DNA from: DASSKF01 sp035690725 | GTDB taxonomy: Bacteria; Actinomycetota; Actinomycetes; Actinomycetales; Dermatophilaceae | Direction: 5' to 3' | Length of the DNA stretch: 5,718 nt | Assembly: GCA_035690725.1 (NCBI GenBank) | Contig: DASSKF010000064.1 | Span: forward strand, 1-5,718 | Part shown: positions 1 to 4,665 of the stretch, one piece after another | Position numbering within the stretch: position 1 is the stretch's first letter | Layout: the number at the start of each line of letters is the position of its first letter | Position numbers and translations under genes: made by a program | The notes under the pieces: model-generated | The model's database searches: none | What the model saw: only the letters and a program-made list of their open reading frames with translations | What the model was told of the DNA's origin: nothing

Positions 1-66
1 GACGACGACGCGGTAGTACGGGGCCCGGATCTTGCCGAGGCGCTTCAGACGAATCTTGACGGCCAC
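1..66 (-). CDS. rpsP: 30S ribosomal protein S16, N-terminal part (runs off left edge)
   Basis: S16 is a primary-binding protein of the small ribosomal subunit, needed for 30S assembly. The 22 visible codons read MAVKIRLKRLGKIRAPYYRV and then VV, which is the highly conserved S16 N-terminus (the MAVKIRLxRxGxxxxPxYR pattern). The start is GTG at 66-64, fixed by homology and by an AGGAGA ribosome binding site ten bases upstream. The other roughly 60-120 residues lie beyond base 1. In actinobacteria rpsP normally heads an operon with a KH-domain RNA-binding protein, rimM, trmD and rplS; those genes would be to the left and are not visible. The gene appears to have its own promoter in the gap upstream, so it need not depend on the amidohydrolase/GNAT unit on the same strand. 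Confidence 0.95.
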   Translation of the reverse strand, partial: MAVKIRLKRLGKIRAPYYRVVV

Positions 67-76
67 GTTTGTGGTG

Positions 77-82
77 TCTCCT
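77..82 (-). promoter_or_regulatory. Ribosome binding site of rpsP
   Basis: On the minus strand AGGAGA sits ten bases before the GTG start. It is a strong match to the anti-Shine-Dalgarno sequence and confirms the unusual GTG as the rpsP start. Confidence 0.85.
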
Positions 83-109
83 GTTTCTGCTTCGGGGGTG
101 AGCCGCCCG

Positions 110-134
110 GTGCCGCGTGGGGCACGGACCGTGC
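110..134 (-). other. Mutually exclusive short hairpin arms in the rpsP leader
   Basis: Three short complementary segments lie in the probable 5' leader of rpsP. Bases 110-114 (gtgcc) pair with 121-125 (ggcac) across a six-base loop. Bases 122-127 (gcacgg) form a perfect inverted repeat with 129-134 (ccgtgc). The middle segment can pair with either flank but not both. A 10-bp perfect palindrome (gtccgcggac) follows at 172-181. This may be an attenuator-like structure, or chance in GC-rich DNA. There is no family knowledge supporting a specific regulator here. Confidence 0.25.
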
Positions 135-199
135 TGGGCCCTGGTGGACACGTCCGAGGCGGGTGAGAGGGGTCCGCGGACAGACGGGTACGCCGGGTC

Positions 200-229
200 A
201 TTCTGCCAGAGTTCGCGCCCCCAGCCGAA
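200..229 (-). promoter_or_regulatory. Candidate rpsP promoter
   Basis: On the minus strand CAGAAT (205-200) is a good -10 hexamer, preceded at 18 bp by TTCGGC (229-224), a weak -35. It is one of the few AT-containing hexamers in a 219-bp gap (67-285) that has no gene. Transcription would start near 193 and give a leader of about 125 bases. The -10 is convincing for a GC-rich actinobacterium; the -35 is poor. Confidence 0.5.
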
Positions 230-261
230 CTCGGCGGTTCCGCCCGCGCCGGTCCCGTGGC

Positions 262-291
262 GATCAGCCGCAGATCAGCCGCAGATCAGCC
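262..291. repeat. 11-bp tandem repeat overlapping the GNAT stop codon
   Basis: The unit gatcagccgca occurs at 262-272 and 273-283, followed by a partial third copy gatcagcc at 284-291. The third copy contains the TGA stop of the GNAT gene (288-286). Each unit carries TGA on the minus strand. Because 11 is not a multiple of three, the three TGAs fall in three different reading frames. Confidence 0.8.
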
Positions 292-1176
292 CACGGAGGC
301 GCGGACGGCCAGGGCGGCGCGCACCACGTCCCGAGGGCGCACCGGCCGGTCCGGGGGGACGGGGAACAGCGGCGCGCGCCAAGCCTGTGCCCAGGCCACG
401 GCGCCCTCCCCGGCCTCGACGACCGCGCCGGACACCGCGTCGGCGACGAGCGCGGGCAGGGCCGAGCCGGCCACCTCCTCCCGGAGCAGCCCGACCCCGA
501 GGTCGGCTGCCAGCGCGCGAGCGAACGCGGTCCGCTCCACGCCCGGGGTGCCGGTGACGACTCCGAGCAGCCGGCGCGGCGCCTGCTCGGCGTAGGCAGC
601 GCCGGGCCAGTCCTCGACCGTCATCGCGTAGCGGTCGTGGTCGCGCCATGCCTCCCGGCCCTCGGCGTCCGACAGCCACAGGTAGCGCGGCGAGAACCCC
701 TCGTGCCGGAACCCGAGCGCGCGCAGCAGTCCCGCCGAGGTCGCGTTGCCCGGCTGCACCAGCGCCTCGACCCGGTGCAGCCCCATGCCTCCCGGCTCTC
801 GGGACAGCGCGAGCCCGACGACCAACCGGAGCCCCTCGGCGAACAGGCCCCGCCCGGCATACGGGTCGTAGGCGTCGTAGCCGAGCGCGGCGGCGGAGGC
901 CCGGCCGCGAACCACGTTGACGACGTTGACCTTCCCCACGATCCCGTGCGCCCCCTGCGGTTCCCGCGCCAGGACCAGGAAGGTCCGGTGGTCGCGGGTC
1001 TGGGCACGCAGGTGGTGCGCCAGGTCGTCGGGGTTCACCGGGTTCCAGACCGCCAGCCGCTCCCGCGACTGCCCCACCGCGACCCGGTATGCCGGGAGGT
1101 CGCCCTCGGTGACCGTGCGCACCTCCACCCGCCCACCCCGGGCGTGCAGCGGCGGGAGCACCGGCGGCTGGGTCAT
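286..1176 (-). CDS. GNAT N-acetyltransferase (RimJ/RimL type) with C-terminal degenerate P-loop-like segment
   Basis: This 296-aa protein probably transfers an acetyl group from acetyl-CoA to an amine of a small molecule or protein; the substrate is unknown. Residues about 17-190 are a GNAT domain. They include the acetyl-CoA pyrophosphate-binding region YAGRGLFAEGL (106-116) and the typical closing strand and helix QPGNATSAGLLRALGF (141-156), as in RimJ/RimL relatives. Residues about 200-296 are extra. The stretch LLGVVTGTPGVERTAFARAL (203-222) looks like a Walker A loop of a small kinase, but the usual GK is E214-R215, so ATP binding is doubtful. The segment is also short for a full kinase. 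The ATG (1176-1174) overlaps the amidohydrolase stop as TGATG, with no Shine-Dalgarno sequence, which implies translational coupling. An in-frame start further upstream would add 52 low-complexity Arg/Gly/Pro residues lying inside the amidohydrolase gene, so I reject it. GNAT is confident; the P-loop reading is an inference. Confidence 0.85.
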   Translation of the reverse strand: MTQPPVLPPLHARGGRVEVRTVTEGDLPAYRVAVGQSRERLAVWNPVNPDDLAHHLRAQTRDHRTFLVLAREPQGAHGIVGKVNVVNVVRGRASAAALGYDAYDPYAGRGLFAEGLRLVVGLALSREPGGMGLHRVEALVQPGNATSAGLLRALGFRHEGFSPRYLWLSDAEGREAWRDHDRYAMTVEDWPGAAYAEQAPRRLLGVVTGTPGVERTAFARALAADLGVGLLREEVAGSALPALVADAVSGAVVEAGEGAVAWAQAWRAPLFPVPPDRPVRPRDVVRAALAVRASVG

Positions 1177-2273
1177 CAGCCGGAGACCGGCTGGACCCGG
1201 CCGCGCAGCACCACCTGCTGGGGATGGGCGAGGACGTCCACCTGCTCGCGCGGGTCGGCCTCGTAGACCACGAGGTCCGCGCTCTCGCCCTCGTCCAGGC
1301 CGGGCCGGCCCAGCCAGGCGCGGGCACCCCACGTGGCGGCGCTGATCGCCTGGACCGGGGACAGGCCGGCGCGAACCAGCTCCCCCACCTCCCGTCCCGC
1401 CAGGCCGTGCGGGAGGGAGCCGCCGGCATCGGTGCCGACGTAGATGGGGATGCCCGCCTCGTGGGCGGCGGCGATGGTGTCGTAGCGCCGGGCGTGCAGG
1501 GACCGCATGTGCGCGGCGTAGGTCGGGAACTTGCCCTCCGCCGTCGCCGCGATGCTCGGGAAGGTGTCGATGTTGACGAGGGTCGGGACGATCGCGATGC
1601 CTTGTGCCGCAAAGGAACCGATCGTGTCGTCCTCCAGCCCCGTGGCGTGCTCGATGCAGTCGGTACCGGCCGCGGCGAAGTCACGCAGCGACTGCTCGCC
1701 GAAGCAGTGCGCCGTCACCCGGGCGCCCTCGGCGTGGGCCGCGGCGATCGCGGGACCGAGCGCCTCGGCGGGCCAGCACGGCGACAGGTCCCCGGTGTCC
1801 CGGTCGATCCAGTCCCCGACGAGCTTGACCCAGCCGTCGCCCCGGCGTGCCTCCTGGCGCACGTAGGCGGTCAGGTCCTCCGGCTCGATCTCCCACGCGT
1901 AGTTGCGGATGTAGCGCTTGGTCCGGGCGATGTGCCGGCCCGCGCGCACGATCCGCGGCAGGTCCTCCCGGTCGTCGACCCACCGGGTGTCGGCCGGCGA
2001 GCCGGCGTCCCGCAGCAGCAGCGCGCCCGCGTCCCGGTCGCGCTGGGCCTGCTGCTCACTGGTCGCGTCGTCGACCGCGCCGTGGGCGTCCAGGCCGACG
2101 TGGCAGTGGGCGTCGACCAGCCCCGGCAGCACCCAGCCGGAGACGGTCTGGACGTCGGCACCCGCGGACGGGGCGGCATACGAGACCCTGCCGTCGATGA
2201 CCCAGAGCTCGTCGCGGACGTCCTGCGGGCCGACGAGCACCTGGCCGACCACGTGCAGCACCGGTGCGCTCAC
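1176..2273 (-). CDS. Metal-dependent amidohydrolase (imidazolonepropionase/prolidase-like)
   Basis: This 365-aa cytoplasmic hydrolase belongs to the amidohydrolase superfamily and is expected to cleave C-N bonds in a cyclic amide or Xaa-Pro-type substrate. The exact substrate cannot be read from the sequence. An N-terminal beta-sandwich piece is followed by the TIM barrel with all expected binuclear metal ligands: H56 and H58 (LVDAHCHVG), K150 (WVKLVGDW, the likely carboxylated lysine), H189 (TAHCFG), H209 (IEHATGL) and D282 (GTDAGG). The C-terminal beta-sandwich (ADLVVYEADP to the end) closes the fold, so the gene looks complete and active. I chose the GTG at 2273-2271 because homology begins at VLHVVGQVLVGPQDV. 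An upstream in-frame start would add 62 residues of atypical composition from intergenic DNA. The Shine-Dalgarno sequence is weak, only a G-rich run. It is first in a coupled pair with the GNAT gene, on the same strand as rpsP. Confidence 0.9.
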   Translation of the reverse strand: MSAPVLHVVGQVLVGPQDVRDELWVIDGRVSYAAPSAGADVQTVSGWVLPGLVDAHCHVGLDAHGAVDDATSEQQAQRDRDAGALLLRDAGSPADTRWVDDREDLPRIVRAGRHIARTKRYIRNYAWEIEPEDLTAYVRQEARRGDGWVKLVGDWIDRDTGDLSPCWPAEALGPAIAAAHAEGARVTAHCFGEQSLRDFAAAGTDCIEHATGLEDDTIGSFAAQGIAIVPTLVNIDTFPSIAATAEGKFPTYAAHMRSLHARRYDTIAAAHEAGIPIYVGTDAGGSLPHGLAGREVGELVRAGLSPVQAISAATWGARAWLGRPGLDEGESADLVVYEADPREQVDVLAHPQQVVLRGRVQPVSG

Positions 2274-2286
2274 GCCGGGGCCCCCG

Positions 2287-2316
2287 CGAAGTATCGGAGC
2301 GGAGCGGAGAACTTCG
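2287..2316 (-). promoter_or_regulatory. Inverted repeat in the amidohydrolase leader
   Basis: The arms cgaagt (2287-2292) and acttcg (2311-2316) are perfect 6-bp inverted repeats around an 18-bp spacer holding ggagc-type direct repeats. The element lies 14 bases upstream of the GTG start, so it could be an operator or an mRNA hairpin near the translation start. The function is unknown, and arms this short can arise by chance. Confidence 0.3.
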
Positions 2317-2337
2317 TGGGGTGGTTCATGGGCAGCG

Positions 2338-2371
2338 ACTGTACCCAGCCCGCGGCGCACGTCCCACGTGC
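2338..2371 (-). promoter_or_regulatory. Candidate amidohydrolase promoter region with a 15-bp palindrome
   Basis: The minus strand has TACAGT (2343-2338), a fair -10 hexamer, but no good -35. Bases 2357-2371 form a perfect inverted repeat, gcacgt-ccc-acgtgc, at about where the -35 would lie. That position would suit an operator controlling the amidohydrolase and possibly the divergent DUF1360 gene. The palindrome is directly visible; the promoter call is weak. Confidence 0.3.
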
Positions 2372-2446
2372 CCACGCGGCCGGGCCCGCGGTTCGGCCGA
2401 CAGGGCGGCCGCATGTGGCTGGGAGAGGGTGGGTACCGCAGACGGC

Positions 2447-2971
2447 ATGGACAAGCCACTGGAGCACGTGCACCACCGCTACGCCCACGGTGAGCACCGT
2501 CCGCTGTCGGGTTACGTCGCGACCGGGGTGACGTATGCCGTGGCGGCCGGGGGGCTGCTCGTCGCCGGCAAGCGCAAGGGGGCCGCCGCGCAGACGCGGA
2601 TCTCCGCCGGGGACCTCGTCCTGCTGACCATCGCGACGCACCGGCTGGCCCGCACCCTCGCCAAGGACGCCGTCACCAGCCCCCTGCGCGCACCGGTGAC
2701 CCGCTACCAGGCGACCGGGATGCCCTCGGAGGTCAACGAGGAGGTGGTGCCCGAGGTCAAGGACCAGCCGTTGCTGCACACCCTGGGCGAGCTGATCACC
2801 TGCCCCTTCTGCCTCGGCCAGTGGGTGGCGACCGGCCTCGTGGGCGGGCACGTGCTCGCGCCGACGCTCACCCGGGTGGTCACGAGCACCCTGACCGCCG
2901 TCGCGGGCGCCGACGCGCTGCAGTTCGCCTACTCGGCCCTGCAGCGGCTGGAGGGCTCCGACCGGGGCTGA
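2447..2971 (+). CDS. DUF1360 family small membrane-associated protein
   Basis: This 174-aa protein is of unknown function. The DUF1360 signature is clear: a helix with THRLARTLAKD (64-74) and SPLRAP (78-83), then GELITCPFCLGQW (114-126) with the invariant C119-x2-C122 pair. The Bacillus member YjcA is described as a sporulation protein, but no function is established for actinobacterial ones. Hydrophobic stretches at about 22-40, 53-64 and 124-138 suggest membrane association. The N-terminus is His-rich (H7, H9, H10, H14, H17). The ATG at 2447 gives the natural N-terminus. A G-rich run (GGGAGAGGGTGGG, 2421-2433) is the only Shine-Dalgarno-like sequence and sits 13 or more bases away. A GTG at 2429 would add six residues and is a possible alternative. 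The gene is divergent from the amidohydrolase and convergent with the ramB-like gene; the stop TGA is the first base triplet of a hairpin repeat. Confidence 0.82.
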   Translation: MDKPLEHVHHRYAHGEHRPLSGYVATGVTYAVAAGGLLVAGKRKGAAAQTRISAGDLVLLTIATHRLARTLAKDAVTSPLRAPVTRYQATGMPSEVNEEVVPEVKDQPLLHTLGELITCPFCLGQWVATGLVGGHVLAPTLTRVVTSTLTAVAGADALQFAYSALQRLEGSDRG

Positions 2972-2995
2972 GAAGTGCCCGAGCGGGCGGCTTCT
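2969..2995. terminator. Hairpin terminator, repeat copy 1
   Basis: This 27-bp unit begins at the DUF1360 stop codon. Arms agaag (2971-2975) and cttct (2991-2995), and inner arms gccc (2977-2980) and gggc (2985-2988) around a gagc loop, form a hairpin with a small internal loop. No T-run follows on either strand, as is common for actinobacterial terminators. It is identical to copy 2, 51 bp downstream. Confidence 0.6.
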
Positions 2996-3019
2996 GCGGC
3001 GGTTGCGGCCGGTTCCGGT

Positions 3020-3048
3020 TGAGAAGTGCCCGAGCGGGCGGCTTCTCA
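3020..3048. terminator. Hairpin terminator, repeat copy 2
   Basis: Here the outer arms are a perfect 7-bp match, tgagaag (3020-3026) with cttctca (3042-3048). The inner gccc/gggc stem (3028-3031 with 3036-3039) and gagc loop are as in copy 1. The last three bases are the reverse complement of the TGA stop of the ramB-like gene. The element can therefore serve as a bidirectional terminator between the two convergent genes. The 24-bp spacer between copies (2996-3019) is G-rich and otherwise featureless. Confidence 0.65.
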
Positions 3049-4551
3049 GGCGTCCGCGTGCCCGGCGACGAACTGCAGCACCTCGGTGTCGTCGACGCCG
3101 GGGAACACGCCCGGCGGCAGGACCGCGAGCAGGTGGGAGTGCGCCCGCGCGCTGGGCCAGACTCGCCCCTCCCAGGTCCGGCGCAGCTCCGCCGGCGGCT
3201 GGGTGCAGCAGGCCGGGTCGGGGCAGGCGCTGTGGGCGCGCGCGGTCGTCTCCCGTCCGCGCATCCAGCGCGCCTGGGAGTAGGGCACGCCCACGCTGAC
3301 GGAGAACCGCCCTGCCGAGGTCTGCTCGGTGACGGCGGTGCACCAGTAGCTCCCGCTCCGGGTGTCGGTGTACTGCTGGAACGGCACGTCGTCGCCCTGC
3401 TCGAACACCTGCCGGGCGGTCCAGTATCGGCACACCCGCGCTCCCTCGATCGCCCCGGTCGAGTCCATCGGGAAGAGCACGCCGTCGTTCTCGTACGCCT
3501 TGTAGATCACCCCGTCGGCGCTGATCCGCATGAAGTGCACCGGCAGCTCGAGGTGGCGGGTGGCGAGGTTGGTGAACCGGTGGGCCGCCGTCTCGTAGGA
3601 CACCGCGTAGGCGTCCCGCAGGTCCTCCACCGAGATGTCCCGCTGCCGCTTGGCCGCCCGCAGCTGCGGGACGACCGAGCGCTGCGGGAGCAGCACCGCC
3701 GCCGCGAAGTAGTTGATCTCGACGCGCTGGGCGAGGAACTCGGCGTAGTCGCGGGGCGGCTCGTGACCGAGCACGACGTGACCGATCGCCTGCAGGGCCA
3801 GCGCCCGCCCGTCCCGGCTGCCGGGTCCCGGGTGCGGCAGGTGGACCACGCGGTTGGCCAGGTCGGTGACGGTGCGCGTGGACGACGGCAGCCGGTCGGT
3901 GTGCACGAGGCGGTAGCCCACGTGCGCGGCGAGGCGCTCGACCTCGGCGCGGGTGACCGGTCCGGAGTGGTAGCCGATCGCCTGGAGCAGCTCGTCGGCG
4001 TGCTGCTCCAGCTCGGCGAAGTAGTTGTCGGCGGCGCGCATCCGGCGCCGGAGCTCGGCGTTCGCGCTGCGTGCGTACTCGGGTGTCGCGGCCCGCTGCT
4101 CCTGGGCGGCCTGCAGGCCCTCGTACAGCCCGACCAGCGCCTCCAGCGCCTCGTCCGGCAGCCCGGGCCCGGGGCGGACCCGGGGGATGCCGAGTGCCTC
4201 GAAGCCCGGTGAGCGCTGCACCCGCTCCCACTTGACCTCGAGCGCGGCCCGGCGGGAGGGAGGCGTGGGCGCCAGCAGCTCGGCGACCGGCACACCGAGG
4301 GCGGCGGCAAGCTCGGACAGCACGGACACCCGCGGCTCGCGCTTGCCGTTCTCGAGCAGGGACAGCGCCGACGGCGACAGCCCGACCCGCCCGGCGAGGG
4401 CCGCGAGGGTCAGGCCCTGCGCCTGCCGGTGGTGCCGCAGCCGGCGCCCCAGGGCCAGTGGATCGGTCCCGCCGGCGGGGGGACACGAGGCGACCTCCTC
4501 CCCCATCGGCCGGAAGGGCAGCAGGCGACCGGGCGGCTCAGACGTCGTCAT
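3046..4551 (-). CDS. ramB: RamB/ScfR-family transcriptional regulator of acetate metabolism
   Basis: This 501-aa cytoplasmic DNA-binding protein probably controls the divergent isocitrate lyase gene. Residues 30-93 are an XRE-type helix-turn-helix (GLTLAALAGRVGLSPSALSL, then ENGKREPRVSVLSEL). Residues about 245-290 match the IrrE/ImmA peptidase-like region. Its zinc motif HExxH reads QAIGH (254-258), so both the first His and the catalytic Glu are missing. From about 320 to 480 is the ScfR C-terminal domain: VHFMRISADGVIYKAYENDG, GAIEGARVCRYWTARQVFE, and a Cys cluster at C443, C448 and C449. In Corynebacterium RamB represses aceA, aceB and pta-ackA and itself; in Mycobacterium tuberculosis its gene (Rv0465c) lies near icl1. 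The start ATG at 4551 is chosen over TTG at 4569 and ATG at 4506. None has a good Shine-Dalgarno sequence, so the mRNA may be leaderless. PrpR is the main alternative identity; the aceA neighbour argues for RamB. Confidence 0.88.
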   Translation of the reverse strand: MTTSEPPGRLLPFRPMGEEVASCPPAGGTDPLALGRRLRHHRQAQGLTLAALAGRVGLSPSALSLLENGKREPRVSVLSELAAALGVPVAELLAPTPPSRRAALEVKWERVQRSPGFEALGIPRVRPGPGLPDEALEALVGLYEGLQAAQEQRAATPEYARSANAELRRRMRAADNYFAELEQHADELLQAIGYHSGPVTRAEVERLAAHVGYRLVHTDRLPSSTRTVTDLANRVVHLPHPGPGSRDGRALALQAIGHVVLGHEPPRDYAEFLAQRVEINYFAAAVLLPQRSVVPQLRAAKRQRDISVEDLRDAYAVSYETAAHRFTNLATRHLELPVHFMRISADGVIYKAYENDGVLFPMDSTGAIEGARVCRYWTARQVFEQGDDVPFQQYTDTRSGSYWCTAVTEQTSAGRFSVSVGVPYSQARWMRGRETTARAHSACPDPACCTQPPAELRRTWEGRVWPSARAHSHLLAVLPPGVFPGVDDTEVLQFVAGHADA

Positions 4552-4597
4552 TCCGCGACGGTAGCGCAATTTCGAGGCTTTTTGACGTGCGATTCCC

Positions 4598-4617
4598 CTG
4601 TCACCGCGGCGTTACAG
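4598..4617. promoter_or_regulatory. Imperfect 20-bp palindrome, candidate operator
   Basis: The arms ctgtcac (4598-4604) and gttacag (4611-4617) match as inverted repeats in six of seven positions around a six-base cgcggc centre. The spacing differs from the CRP/GlxR consensus (TGTGA-N6-TCACA), which would need two fewer bases between equivalent positions. It could bind RamB or another dimeric regulator. It lies 49 bases upstream of the aceA start. Confidence 0.4.
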
Positions 4618-4653
4618 CGGCGACGGTGTCAACTACCAGCCGATCACGTCGAC

Positions 4654-4659
4654 AGGAGG
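4654..4659 (+). promoter_or_regulatory. Ribosome binding site of aceA
   Basis: A perfect AGGAGG sits six bases before the ATG at 4666, fixing the aceA start and predicting efficient translation. The divergent ramB-like gene has no comparable site. Confidence 0.92.
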
Positions 4660-4665
4660 CGTCCG

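Larger units (their letters stand above)
4552..4665. promoter_or_regulatory. Divergent ramB-aceA control region
   Basis: This 114-bp gap must hold promoters for both genes. It contains an AT-rich patch (about 4567-4586) unlike its surroundings, including TTGACG (4582-4587), a good -35 hexamer for aceA but without a -10 at normal spacing. On the minus strand GTGACA (4604-4599) matches five of six -35 positions for ramB, again without a convincing -10. I cannot fix either transcription start. I see no clear copy of the corynebacterial RamB box. Confidence 0.6.

Noticed and set aside
275..1684. 469-codon minus-strand frame across the GNAT and amidohydrolase genes
   Set aside because: Different frame from both enzymes, with Arg/Ala/Gly/Pro-rich low-complexity translation.
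1224..2531. Long open frame (435 codons) on the plus strand opposite the amidohydrolase
   Set aside because: It is an antisense shadow typical of GC-rich DNA: low-complexity Arg/Gly/Ala/Pro composition, no domain, and the opposite strand holds an intact enzyme.
2969..3048. CRISPR or short mobile element from the two repeats
   Set aside because: There are only two copies, each a hairpin tied to a stop codon, with no cas genes, target-site duplication or transposase; a terminator explains them better.
2821..4212. 463-codon plus-strand frame opposite ramB
   Set aside because: Shadow of the ramB-like gene: no recognisable domain, biased composition, and it crosses the terminator hairpins.
2270..4486. 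738-codon minus-strand frame spanning the DUF1360 gene and the ramB region
   Set aside because: It runs through two real genes in the wrong frame, reads the terminator repeats as protein, and is almost entirely Arg/Ala/Pro/Gly.
4582..4616. TTGACG and GTTACA as a -35/-10 pair for aceA
   Set aside because: The spacing is 23 bp, well beyond the usual 16-19, so the pair is not a credible promoter as it stands.
4598..4617. CRP/GlxR binding site upstream of aceA
   Set aside because: The half-sites are TGTCA and TTACA with eight bases between them, instead of TGTGA-N6-TCACA; both spacing and sequence depart from the consensus.
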